This document shows positions 1 through 5,413 of a stretch of 6,743 bases of DNA, piece by piece. Origin of the DNA: Clostridia bacterium. Its GTDB lineage: Bacteria > Bacillota_A > Clostridia > Oscillospirales > Acutalibacteraceae. A program made the position numbers and the translations under genes. The number at the start of each line of letters is the position of its first letter. Position 1 is the first letter of the stretch. Under the pieces are notes generated by a model, which did no database searches, was not told the origin of the DNA, and worked only from the letters and a program-made list of their open reading frames with translations. The DNA lies in contig JAFPAK010000183.1 of NCBI GenBank assembly GCA_017390825.1, positions 1-6,743 of the forward strand, given 5' to 3'.

Positions 1-540
1 AGATTTGTCTATGCAAAGGCACAGATGTTTTTGAAAGAGATTGAAAAAAACACAGACGGGGTCAAATGGTTTTACTTTGGCGGTCAAGTAGGGTGCGGCA
101 AAACCCATATTTGTACGGCGATAGTTGGAGAACTGCTTACAAAGCAAAACAAGCCTACACTGTATATGCAATGGCGAGAAGATGTTACAAACTTAAAAGC
201 GAACGTAATGAACGCTTATGAGTACGAAGGCAAAATGAAAGCGTTTAAAACGGTTGATGTTTTATACATTGACGATTTATTTAAAACCGAAAAGGGCAAA
301 ACACCAACAACGGCTGATATTAACATAGCTTTTGAAATTCTGAATTATAGATACAACCAAAATGATTTAATAACGGTCATCAGCAGTGAGAAAACAGCTT
401 TTGAACTTTTAGAAGTTGACGAAGCTGTTGCAAGTCGAATTATCGAAAATGCAGGAGAATTTCGCATTGACGTTAAAAACGACAAAACGAAAAATTTCAG
501 ATTGAGAAATTTGTTTAACGGAGGTAACAAAAATGTGTAA
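1..540 (+). CDS. DnaC/DnaI-type replicative helicase loader, AAA+ ATPase (5' partial)
   Basis: The frame is open from base 1, so the gene begins upstream. The ATG at 25 is probably internal, because the residues before it (RFVYAKAQ) read as coding and no ribosome binding site precedes it. About 179 residues are visible. Numbered from the first in-window codon, a Walker A motif GGQVGCGKT lies at 27-35, a Walker B VDVLYIDDLF at 85-94, a sensor-1-like ITVISSEKT at about 124-132, and an arginine-finger region EAVASRI at about 141-147. This order is that of the DnaC/DnaI/IstB-like ATPases that load the replicative helicase onto single-stranded DNA. Missing is the N-terminal helicase- or primosome-binding part. 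The end overlaps the next gene by 8 bases (ATGTGTAA). Its place at the head of a recombination block fits a phage replication module. An IstB transposition helper is less likely, since no transposase is near. Confidence 0.88.
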   Translation, partial: RFVYAKAQMFLKEIEKNTDGVKWFYFGGQVGCGKTHICTAIVGELLTKQNKPTLYMQWREDVTNLKANVMNAYEYEGKMKAFKTVDVLYIDDLFKTEKGKTPTTADINIAFEILNYRYNQNDLITVISSEKTAFELLEVDEAVASRIIENAGEFRIDVKNDKTKNFRLRNLFNGGNKNV

Positions 541-1228
541 GTATAAAAAAGGCGATATGTTTATTGTTGAGATTACAGACTCTAATTGTAAAGTCGGACT
601 TGGAAATTTTAAGTATTGTCTAAATGGTGTAACATATATAACAGAAGAAATGCTTGACAAATTTACAAGGGCTGAAAAATATAACGAAGCTTACAAAGCA
701 GGTTTTGCAAAAGCTTGCGAGAGTTACAAAAAGATTCTGAAAACATTACTGCATATGACCGTTAGGGATCGCAAAGAAGTATTCGGGCAGAATTTCACGG
801 AGAACGTTATAGAAAAATTCGACCCCCGTGAAATTCAAGAAAAACTTGACTTATACGAAAAAGCAAAAGCCGAAGAGCTTAAAAGCAATCTATGTCCACG
901 CTGCACAAAGGAATGTAAAATAGATGTTAACAGGTGCGAATTTGGCAAGTTCACCAACGCTGTTATAAAATGCCCCGATTTTGAAGATAAGGACAAAATC
1001 AGAGTAGGGGACGTGGTAAGAAACATATTGAAACCTGATTTTACGTTAATTGTAACAGCAGTGAAAGAAACAAAAGAGGGAACAATGTTCGCCGGAGTGT
1101 CAAACTGTGCAACGAGGGGACTATGCAATTACGGTGACACATATGAGAACCGAAGAGCATGCTATTGGGAGAAAACAGGCAAACACTACCCCGAAATAGA
1201 AAAAATATTCGGAGGTGATGAAGATTGA
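533..1228 (+). CDS. Phage hypothetical protein with central cysteine cluster and C-terminal beta-rich domain
   Basis: I do not recognise a characterised family. The 231-aa product opens with a beta-type segment (YKKGDMFIVEI), followed by a helical region at about 48-115 (including YNEAYKAGFAKACESYKKI and EKLDLYEKAKAEE). A cysteine cluster follows (C121-x2-C124-x3-C128-x6-C135-x11-C147), and then a segment starting IRVGDVV (156-162) that looks like a small SH3-like barrel, as often seen in Firmicutes phage early proteins. The cysteines suggest a metal site, but the spacing is not a textbook zinc ribbon. The start has a good ribosome binding site, GGAGGT at 520-525, seven bases before the ATG. 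It overlaps the loader gene by 8 bases and the RusA gene by 4 (TTGA), so translation is probably coupled across all three. A role in phage replication is inferred only from position. Confidence 0.8.
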   Translation: MCKYKKGDMFIVEITDSNCKVGLGNFKYCLNGVTYITEEMLDKFTRAEKYNEAYKAGFAKACESYKKILKTLLHMTVRDRKEVFGQNFTENVIEKFDPREIQEKLDLYEKAKAEELKSNLCPRCTKECKIDVNRCEFGKFTNAVIKCPDFEDKDKIRVGDVVRNILKPDFTLIVTAVKETKEGTMFAGVSNCATRGLCNYGDTYENRRACYWEKTGKHYPEIEKIFGGDED

Positions 1229-1608
1229 CAGCTTTTACAATTTACGGAAAGCCGCAGGGCAAAGCAAGACCGAGGTTTGCAAACGGTCACGCATACACCC
1301 CAAAACAAACGGCAGATTATGAAAAGCAGATTAAAAACGCTTTTATAGCTGCAGGCGGTGAGAAAATCGAAAGTGGTGGCGTAATAATCGAGATTGACGT
1401 ATATTATAAAAAAACGGCAACGGACAAGAAAAAAACGTCTCCGACAAAAAAACCTGATATTGACAACATTTGCAAAATTGTTCTTGACGGCTTGAACGGT
1501 GTTGCATACGCAGATGACAAACAAATTGTTTCGCTGAGTGCGAACAAATATTTTGCGATCAAGGGAGTAGAAAGAGTAGAAGTAAGAATGTGTAGTGAGG
1601 ACGAATGA
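1225..1608 (+). CDS. rusA: RusA-family crossover junction endodeoxyribonuclease
   Basis: The 127-aa product matches RusA, a small dimeric Holliday-junction resolvase of about 120 residues found in lambdoid and Firmicutes phages; it cuts four-way DNA junctions during recombination and replication. The N-terminus has the typical YGKPQGKARPR strand (7-17). The active-site region KKPDIDNICKIVLDGLNGVAYADD (75-98) carries the acidic residues D78, D80 and D97/D98 and the preceding lysines that RusA uses for metal binding and catalysis. The protein looks intact and full length. The start is TTG at 1225, chosen because GGAGGTGAT at 1211-1219 sits at the right distance and the translation begins directly with the family's first strand. 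It overlaps the upstream stop by 4 bases (TTGA) and the downstream small ORF by 4 (ATGA). Confidence 0.95.
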   Translation: MTAFTIYGKPQGKARPRFANGHAYTPKQTADYEKQIKNAFIAAGGEKIESGGVIIEIDVYYKKTATDKKKTSPTKKPDIDNICKIVLDGLNGVAYADDKQIVSLSANKYFAIKGVERVEVRMCSEDE

Positions 1609-1775
1609 AAAAAGACTACGGGTACAGAATAAACATATCTCAAAAACCATATAGCGAACTTTACGAGCGATACAAAAAATATAAAAAAATACCAAAACAC
1701 ATACCGCTCTCGGACGATGAACGAGCCGAATTTGAGAGGTATGCACTCGGTGAGATGAAGGGAGTAAAAAAATGA
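1605..1775 (+). CDS. Small hypothetical phage protein, 56 aa
   Basis: A 56-codon frame runs from an ATG that overlaps the RusA stop (ATGA, 1605-1608) to a TGA that overlaps the XRE start (ATGA, 1772-1775). This double overlap, together with the lack of room for anything else, is the main support for it. The product is highly charged and rich in lysine and tyrosine: it begins MKKDYGYRINISQKPYSELY, continues with a basic helix-like stretch (about 19-31), then a proline/histidine turn, and ends in an acidic helix (DDERAEFERYALGEM, about 38-51). There are no cysteines, signal peptide or membrane segment. I know of no function. The organisation suggests a small cytoplasmic accessory or DNA-contacting protein, but that is a guess. 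Initiation is probably by coupling from the upstream gene, since no strong ribosome binding site precedes it. Confidence 0.7.
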   Translation: MKKDYGYRINISQKPYSELYERYKKYKKIPKHIPLSDDERAEFERYALGEMKGVKK

Positions 1776-2074
1776 GTAATAACAACATTTTCGGCGAACG
1801 GATAAAGGAGCTGAGAGAGAAAGCAAATGAGAAACAATGGGAGCTTGCAAAAGAAATAAATATATCTACGACTGAAATTTGTCGTTACGAAAAAGCCAAA
1901 AGAAACCCGAGCACACGTGCGATCATAGCAATAGCAAAGCATTACAATGTGTCTGCCGATTATCTGCTCGGGTTGACGGATAAAAAAACAAAAACACCTT
2001 GTGATTTATGCCGTTATGCGCCGCCGTCAAGTTCGGACGGAAAGCCGTGTCGTATGTGCCCTGTGGAAGATTAG
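1772..2074 (+). CDS. XRE/Cro-CI-type HTH regulator with C-terminal four-cysteine tail
   Basis: Residues 7-68 form a typical five-helix XRE domain: FGERIKELREKANEKQWELA, then the turn and recognition helix EINISTTEICRYEKAKRNPS, then ending in IAKHYNVSADYLLGL. Such domains bind short dyads, usually as dimers. The DNA-binding part is followed by a tail with C77-x2-C80-x12-C93-x2-C96, which looks like a zinc knuckle or mini-ribbon and is unusual for short XRE regulators; many have only the HTH, or an HTH plus peptidase. It has no LexA-type cleavage domain, so SOS self-cleavage is not expected. The start is ATG at 1772 with an AAGGGAG site at 1758-1764. The probable target is the pair of 15-bp dyads immediately downstream (2131-2191), which would place control of the zinc-ribbon block under this protein (inference). 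Confidence 0.92.
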   Translation: MSNNNIFGERIKELREKANEKQWELAKEINISTTEICRYEKAKRNPSTRAIIAIAKHYNVSADYLLGLTDKKTKTPCDLCRYAPPSSSDGKPCRMCPVED

Positions 2075-2130
2075 GGGGGAAAGAGAATGAACGTGTATGG
2101 GTTGATGAAAACATACAAAACCCACAACAT

Positions 2131-2145
2131 CATTATCACATAATG
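2131..2145. promoter_or_regulatory. Candidate operator O1 (15-bp dyad)
   Basis: CATTATCACATAATG is a perfect 6-bp inverted repeat (CATTAT / ATAATG) around a 3-base centre. It lies in the non-coding gap directly after the XRE gene and matches a second dyad centred 38 bases downstream. Size and symmetry fit a dimeric XRE repressor site. Binding by the neighbouring regulator is inferred. Confidence 0.5.
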
Positions 2146-2161
2146 AACGAAACAACACGCA

Positions 2162-2190
2162 TTTTAAGCATTAGTTGATAATGTGATAAT
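2162..2190 (+). promoter_or_regulatory. Candidate extended -10 promoter for the 2245-4348 gene block
   Basis: TGTGATAAT at 2182-2190 fits an extended -10 (TG, one base, then GATAAT, 5 of 6 to consensus). A weak -35 (TTTTAA, 2162-2167) lies 17 bases upstream, and the O2 dyad occupies the spacer. A start near 2197 would give a leader of about 48 bases before the ATG at 2245. The rest of the 2075-2244 gap shows no terminator. Confidence 0.35.
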
Positions 2191-2191
2191 G
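2169..2191. promoter_or_regulatory. Candidate operator O2 with an extra half-site
   Basis: CATTAGTTGATAATG (2169-2183) repeats the O1 architecture, with the same arms except for one base and again a 3-base centre. Two bases later a further ATAATG half-site follows at 2186-2191, so GATAATG occurs twice in direct orientation one base apart. The half-site overlaps an extended -10 element, so occupancy would be expected to block the promoter. Confidence 0.5.
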
Positions 2192-2244
2192 GAAAGCAGA
2201 TTGAGGACAAATTTGAAAACAAAGAAATTAAAGGGGTTGGGATA

Positions 2245-2766
2245 ATGGAGTGCAAAAAAATCAACTGTGTAGCAAACCACAATGGTAAATGCTGCACGGA
2301 TGTCTGCAAAGGCGAGCTTGTAAAGGTTATACGTTTTGACGATAATCTTGAACAGGAAGATGTGATAGCGGCAAAAAGTAAATTTTACGAAATGATGACT
2401 AAAAAAATGAACAAAATCGAATTAAAACCTTGTCCGTTCTGCGGACGGAGTGATACATTGAGTATTCACGAGGTAATTCGGCGGCTCGATGATACAGATA
2501 TTAAACAATACACAGTGATTTGCAATACATCTGGCGATGACGCTGGATGTGGAGCAAACTGCGGTTATAGACATTTCACTAAACAAGACGCAATAGCCGC
2601 TTGGAACAAACGAGCCGAAAAAACAGGGAAATGGATCGTCAAAAAAGACCGTTTTAACAGCACTATTGCTGTATGCTCGGTATGTGGGGCAGAAAATCGT
2701 GCAGGAAATTTTCCGTTTTGTTTTGAGTGCGGGGCGAAGATGGAGGGGTACGAAAATGAACGATGA
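2245..2766 (+). CDS. Multi-domain zinc-binding protein: N-terminal Cys motif, Lar-like domain, C-terminal zinc ribbon
   Basis: The 173-aa product shows three cysteine modules. Residues 3-21 hold C3, C8, C16, C17 and C21 (ECKKINCVANHNGKCC region). Residues 59-123 resemble the Lar (restriction alleviation) family: ELKPCPFCG with C63/C66, a middle strand region, C93/C102/C106, and the closing AIAAWNKR (116-123). Residues 129-167 form a ribbon, KWIV... with C144-x2-C147 and C159-x2-C162 ending ECGAKMEG. Lar of the Rac prophage modulates host restriction-modification, but most proteins with this fold in Firmicutes phages are uncharacterised, so anti-restriction is only a family-based possibility. 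The start is supported by AAAGGGG at 2229-2235 before the ATG. The gene is probably the first of the block driven from the operator-controlled promoter. It overlaps the next gene by 11 bases. Confidence 0.85.
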   Translation: MECKKINCVANHNGKCCTDVCKGELVKVIRFDDNLEQEDVIAAKSKFYEMMTKKMNKIELKPCPFCGRSDTLSIHEVIRRLDDTDIKQYTVICNTSGDDAGCGANCGYRHFTKQDAIAAWNKRAEKTGKWIVKKDRFNSTIAVCSVCGAENRAGNFPFCFECGAKMEGYENER

Positions 2767-3055
2767 TTTAATCAGCAGACAAGAGGTATTAAATAAGCTC
2801 AACAAGTTAGACCAACAAGAACTTTATTTGCCTTGCTATTTCAAAGAGTATATTATCGAAGAAGTGCCGAGCGTTCAGCAGAAAATAGGACGGTGGATAC
2901 TGGATACAACACAGTTTTTGCCCGAATATGTTTGCACCAATTGTAAATCTCGGTTCCCGTTGGTAGCAAGTGAAGGGAATTATAGCACATTGTGTTGCAA
3001 AAATATGAATTATTGCCCGAATTGCGGCGCTAAAATGGAGGACGAAGCGGAATGA
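2756..3055 (+). CDS. Zinc-ribbon phage protein, 99 aa
   Basis: The product begins MNDDLISRQEVLNKL, a helical opening common to a family of short Firmicutes phage proteins, passes through EEVPSVQQKIGRW (35-47) and ends in a four-cysteine ribbon, C60-x2-C63 ... C87-x2-C90 (YCPNCGAKM). C80 and C81 lie between the pairs. I know of no established function; metal binding is likely from the cysteine spacing. The frame is open further upstream to 2666, but the ATG at 2756 is preferred because GGAGGGG at 2742-2748 lies seven bases before it and the family-type N-terminus starts there. That ribosome binding site is encoded within the GAKMEG codons of the preceding gene. The stop overlaps the next start (ATGA). 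Confidence 0.85.
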   Translation: MNDDLISRQEVLNKLNKLDQQELYLPCYFKEYIIEEVPSVQQKIGRWILDTTQFLPEYVCTNCKSRFPLVASEGNYSTLCCKNMNYCPNCGAKMEDEAE

Positions 3056-3252
3056 GACAAAACGAACGTAAGCCGTGGGATCAGTTCACGGTATGCATTT
3101 GTGACAAATGCGGCGAAGCTTTTGAACCCGACAGGGAGCATATTTGCAGAAAGAAGAATAGTTATCCGGATGCGGACAATAACAAGCTTAACAGTGCACT
3201 TTCATTTGGTGCGTTTGTGAATGGAGTTACAAAAGGAGGATATCTCAAATGA
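3052..3252 (+). CDS. Small putative zinc-binding protein, 66 aa
   Basis: This short product has one compact metal-binding candidate near the N-terminus: C15, C17, C20, then H30 and C32 in CICDKCGEAFEPDREHIC (15-32). It could coordinate zinc as C-x2-C ... H-x-C. The rest (38-66) is a polar stretch ending in SFGAFVNGVTKGGYLK, with no membrane segment. The ATG overlaps the upstream stop (ATGA, 3052-3055), with GGAGG at 3037-3041 ten bases ahead; its own stop overlaps the YopX start in the same way (3249-3252). That double coupling supports it as a real gene. I do not recognise a named family, and no function can be given. Confidence 0.75.
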   Translation: MRQNERKPWDQFTVCICDKCGEAFEPDREHICRKKNSYPDADNNKLNSALSFGAFVNGVTKGGYLK

Positions 3253-3773
3253 GAGAGATTTTGTTTAGAGGTAAAGACTTACAAGAACACAACGGTTGGC
3301 TGTATGGAGACTTTTACAAATCAGATATTAACAAAAGAGAACGAGAGAGCGGAAAAGCAACTCTTATATTTACTCCGAATTGCGACACGTTTATTTATGT
3401 GCCTGAATGTCATAATTCGTGGATGGTAAAACCTGAAACGGTTGGGCAGTACACAGGCTTAACCGACAAGAACGGGTTGACAAAGATTTTTGAGGGGGAT
3501 GTGGTAAAGCTCTTTGACATTGCAATCGGCGAAATCGTGTATGAGTGCGGAGCTTTCGGCATTAGGTGCCGCCAACAAATAGATTATGATTATCTTGCAA
3601 GTGAAATAGCATCCGTTACAGGATGCAACAATAAGCCGAGGTTTTGTCACAATGACAATTTTGTTTCGTTATTGGAGTTGTATTCGAATTATAACGAAGA
3701 AAATTCCGAAATAAGCGTAATTGAGGTTATCGGCAACATTCACGACAACCCCGAACTGTTGAAAGGAGATTGA
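3249..3773 (+). CDS. YopX-family phage protein
   Basis: The 174-aa product carries the signature of the YopX family, named from a Bacillus subtilis SPbeta prophage gene and widespread in Firmicutes phages. It has an N-terminal REILFRGKD (2-10), then GWLYGDF (16-22), the core VKPETVGQYTGLTDKNG (60-76), IFEGDVVKL (80-88), and a C-terminal EVIGNIHDNPELL (159-171). The fold is beta-rich and oligomeric in known structures; its role is unknown. The protein appears intact and of normal length. A near-ideal ribosome binding site, AAAGGAGG, at 3233-3240 precedes the ATG, so this gene is probably among the better translated ones. It lies between zinc-ribbon genes and overlaps the previous one by 4 bases; the next gene begins four bases after its stop. 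Confidence 0.93.
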   Translation: MREILFRGKDLQEHNGWLYGDFYKSDINKRERESGKATLIFTPNCDTFIYVPECHNSWMVKPETVGQYTGLTDKNGLTKIFEGDVVKLFDIAIGEIVYECGAFGIRCRQQIDYDYLASEIASVTGCNNKPRFCHNDNFVSLLELYSNYNEENSEISVIEVIGNIHDNPELLKGD

Positions 3774-3777
3774 GAAA

Positions 3778-4086
3778 ATGACGTTTAAAGGAGCAAGAAA
3801 ATTCCTTAATGGTGAGCTGATGGCTGTAACTATTGCACACAGCGTGTCAAGTGCAGCACAGAAAAAACGATTGGAGTCAAAATTCGCAAAATTCGCAGCG
3901 TTAAATTTGGCTATTGTGGCGATAGATAAGCAGATACCGAAAAAGCCGTTATCTGGAATTGATTTTATGGGTAATGAATTTAGAATTTGTTGTGACTGTT
4001 CGGCAATAGTTCGAGACGGAGAATGGAGAGCGAACTACTGTCCCGACTGTGGTCAAGCTTTAGACTGGAGTGATAACGATGATTAA
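3778..4086 (+). CDS. Zinc-ribbon hypothetical phage protein, 102 aa
   Basis: The N-terminal half (1-60) is helical and basic, with an alanine-rich stretch (AAQKKRLESKFAKFAALNLAI within 26-46) leading to IDKQIPKKP (49-57). The C-terminal part is a ribbon: C71/C72-x-C74 and C88-x2-C91 (YCPDCGQAL), closed by DWSDNDD. The layout, a helical segment followed by a four-cysteine ribbon, suggests a small nucleic-acid- or protein-binding adaptor, but no function is known to me. The ATG has an AAAGGAG site at 3763-3769. The last codons (TGGAGTGAT) serve as the ribosome binding site of the next gene, with which it overlaps by 8 bases (ATGATTAA). The same C-terminal WSD-x-DD and gene junction recur at 6206-6228. 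Confidence 0.82.
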   Translation: MTFKGARKFLNGELMAVTIAHSVSSAAQKKRLESKFAKFAALNLAIVAIDKQIPKKPLSGIDFMGNEFRICCDCSAIVRDGEWRANYCPDCGQALDWSDNDD

Positions 4087-4348
4087 AGCTAAGTCGAAGC
4101 CGTGTCCGTTTTGTGATGCAAAGCCTTTCCTGCTAATAAATTCATCTGCGGAGAGGATTTATGTAAAAATCAAGTGTGACAGATGTAATGTTGAAAGGTT
4201 AGATATAATTGCAGGACTATGTACTTGGGACGAACTGGAATGCTGCAAAGATAGAGTTTTGGAAAAGTGGAACACCCGATACACCGAGAATCCCTCTGAA
4301 ATCAACGACAATGTCCCGAATTCGGGCGAAAACAATTCATGCGAGTAA
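4079..4348 (+). CDS. Lar-like restriction alleviation family protein, 89 aa
   Basis: This is a short single-domain version of the Lar-like module also found inside the 2245-2766 gene. It opens KSKPCPFCDAKPFLLI (5-20) with C9-x2-C12, has a second pair C33-x2-C36 (KCDRCN) after a beta hairpin, and ends its domain at EKWNTRY (62-68), the usual closing tryptophan/asparagine/arginine. The tail (69-89) is polar and probably disordered. Lar in the Rac prophage lowers host type I restriction; whether this one does so is not shown. An alternative GTG start at 4070 is possible, but ATG 4079 is preferred because TGGAG at 4066-4070 is correctly spaced only for it. It is the last gene before a 66-base gap. 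Confidence 0.82.
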   Translation: MIKAKSKPCPFCDAKPFLLINSSAERIYVKIKCDRCNVERLDIIAGLCTWDELECCKDRVLEKWNTRYTENPSEINDNVPNSGENNSCE

Positions 4349-4369
4349 TTTTACCTTTTGAGGGTAAAA
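4349..4369. repeat. Perfect 7-bp dyad with 7-base centre before the recombinase gene
   Basis: TTTTACC and GGTAAAA form perfect arms around TTTTGAG, directly after the TAA of the upstream gene and 45 bases before the recombinase start. No T-run follows, so it is a poor intrinsic terminator. The arm-spacer-arm layout resembles a tyrosine-recombinase core site or an operator, but it is short enough to arise by chance in A+T-rich DNA. Confidence 0.35.
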
Positions 4370-4414
4370 CGGCTTACAGGCGATTTATAGCAATTTTAGA
4401 AAGTAGGTGATAGT

Positions 4415-5413
4415 TTGGAAAATATCGAAACTCAGGTTGTCAATAGGGTTATTGGTCTTCTGAATTGCTTTAATTGCGAAAATATAGACAAAGTGGAAAA
4501 TGCACTGCATTATGTTCTTAGAGATTATGATTTGAAACCACATACAAACGAGTTGGCAAATGTTAATCAGGATTTGAAAACCAAAGCACTACAAATGTTT
4601 TTCATCTCGAAAAAAGTTGAAGGACTTTCCGATAATTCTTTGAAATATTACGGTTTTGTTTTGCAACATTTTTTTGATATGATAACCATTGAACTTGATA
4701 AAGTAACTACTAATGACATTAGATTTTACATAGCAAGGCGACAAATCGATAAACCTGATATTTCAAAAGCAACTTTGAACAATGAACGTAGAGTTTTGAA
4801 TAGTTTCTTTTCGTGGTGCCAAGCGGAGGATTATATTTTAAAAAATCCGATGGCGGCAATTAAACAGATTAAAACTCCGAAACTTGTTAAAAAAGCTTTT
4901 ACAGAGCTGGAAATGGAAAAACTGAGAGATGCTTGCAAAGATTCGAGAGAACGTGCGATGATAGAAGTACTTTATTCTACGGGAGTGCGTTGTGCTGAAT
5001 TGGCAGGAATGAAATTAACCGATATAAACGGCGATGAAGTTTTGGTTTTGGGCAAAGGTAACAAAGAAAGAATAGTGTATTTGAATGCTCGTGCTTTGAT
5101 GTCTATACAAAAATTGCAGGAAACAAAAAATTTTGAATCCGACTATCTTTTTTGTTCTCAAAAGCTACCTCACAATAAACTGTCAAAAGGCAGTATCGAA
5201 AAAATAATTCGTGAAATCGGGCAAAGAGCGAAAGTACCTAATGTTCATCCGCACAGGTTTAGAAGAACAGCGGCGACATTAGCATTAAATCGTGGAATGC
5301 CATTAGAACAAGTAAGTCAGATGTTAGGACACAGCAACATTGAAACAACTACTATATATGCAAGGAGTACAACCGAGAATGTCAAAGAAAGTCACAAGAA
5401 ATTTGTTGTCTGA
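4415..5413 (+). CDS. Tyrosine recombinase/integrase, XerC/D-like
   Basis: The 332-aa protein has a SAM-like core-binding N-terminal domain (about 52-150, including LSDNSLKYYGFVLQHFF and LNNERRVLNSFFSWC) and a catalytic domain (about 160-332). All catalytic residues of the family are visible: R192 (STGVRCAEL), K214 (GKGNKER), H280 and R283 (PHRFRR), H306 (LGHSN) and the nucleophile Y315 (TTIYA). It should therefore be active in cutting and rejoining DNA through a 3'-phosphotyrosine. An extra segment of about 50 residues precedes the core-binding domain. The start is TTG, with AGGTGA at 4405-4410; no in-frame ATG lies near. Unlike most prophage integrases it sits inside a co-directional gene series, and its 3' end overlaps the next gene by 35 bases. 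It may integrate the element, resolve multimers, or invert a segment. Confidence 0.95.
   Translation: MENIETQVVNRVIGLLNCFNCENIDKVENALHYVLRDYDLKPHTNELANVNQDLKTKALQMFFISKKVEGLSDNSLKYYGFVLQHFFDMITIELDKVTTNDIRFYIARRQIDKPDISKATLNNERRVLNSFFSWCQAEDYILKNPMAAIKQIKTPKLVKKAFTELEMEKLRDACKDSRERAMIEVLYSTGVRCAELAGMKLTDINGDEVLVLGKGNKERIVYLNARALMSIQKLQETKNFESDYLFCSQKLPHNKLSKGSIEKIIREIGQRAKVPNVHPHRFRRTAATLALNRGMPLEQVSQMLGHSNIETTTIYARSTTENVKESHKKFVV

Noticed and set aside
1186..1850. Long reverse-strand open frames (1186-1788 and 1404-1850)
   Set aside because: They lie opposite RusA, the 56-aa gene and the XRE gene, are rich in Phe/Ser/Leu as expected from antisense A+T-rich DNA, and show no domain or ribosome binding site.
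2087..2143. 18-codon frame (MNVYGLMKTYKTHNIIIT) after a GGGGGGAAAG site
   Set aside because: The ribosome binding site is good and it could be a leader peptide, but the frame is very short, its end lies inside the O1 dyad, and nothing else supports it. It may be a remnant of a lost gene.
4349..4369. Intrinsic terminator before the recombinase
   Set aside because: The stem is only 7 bp, A+T-rich, and not followed by a T-run.
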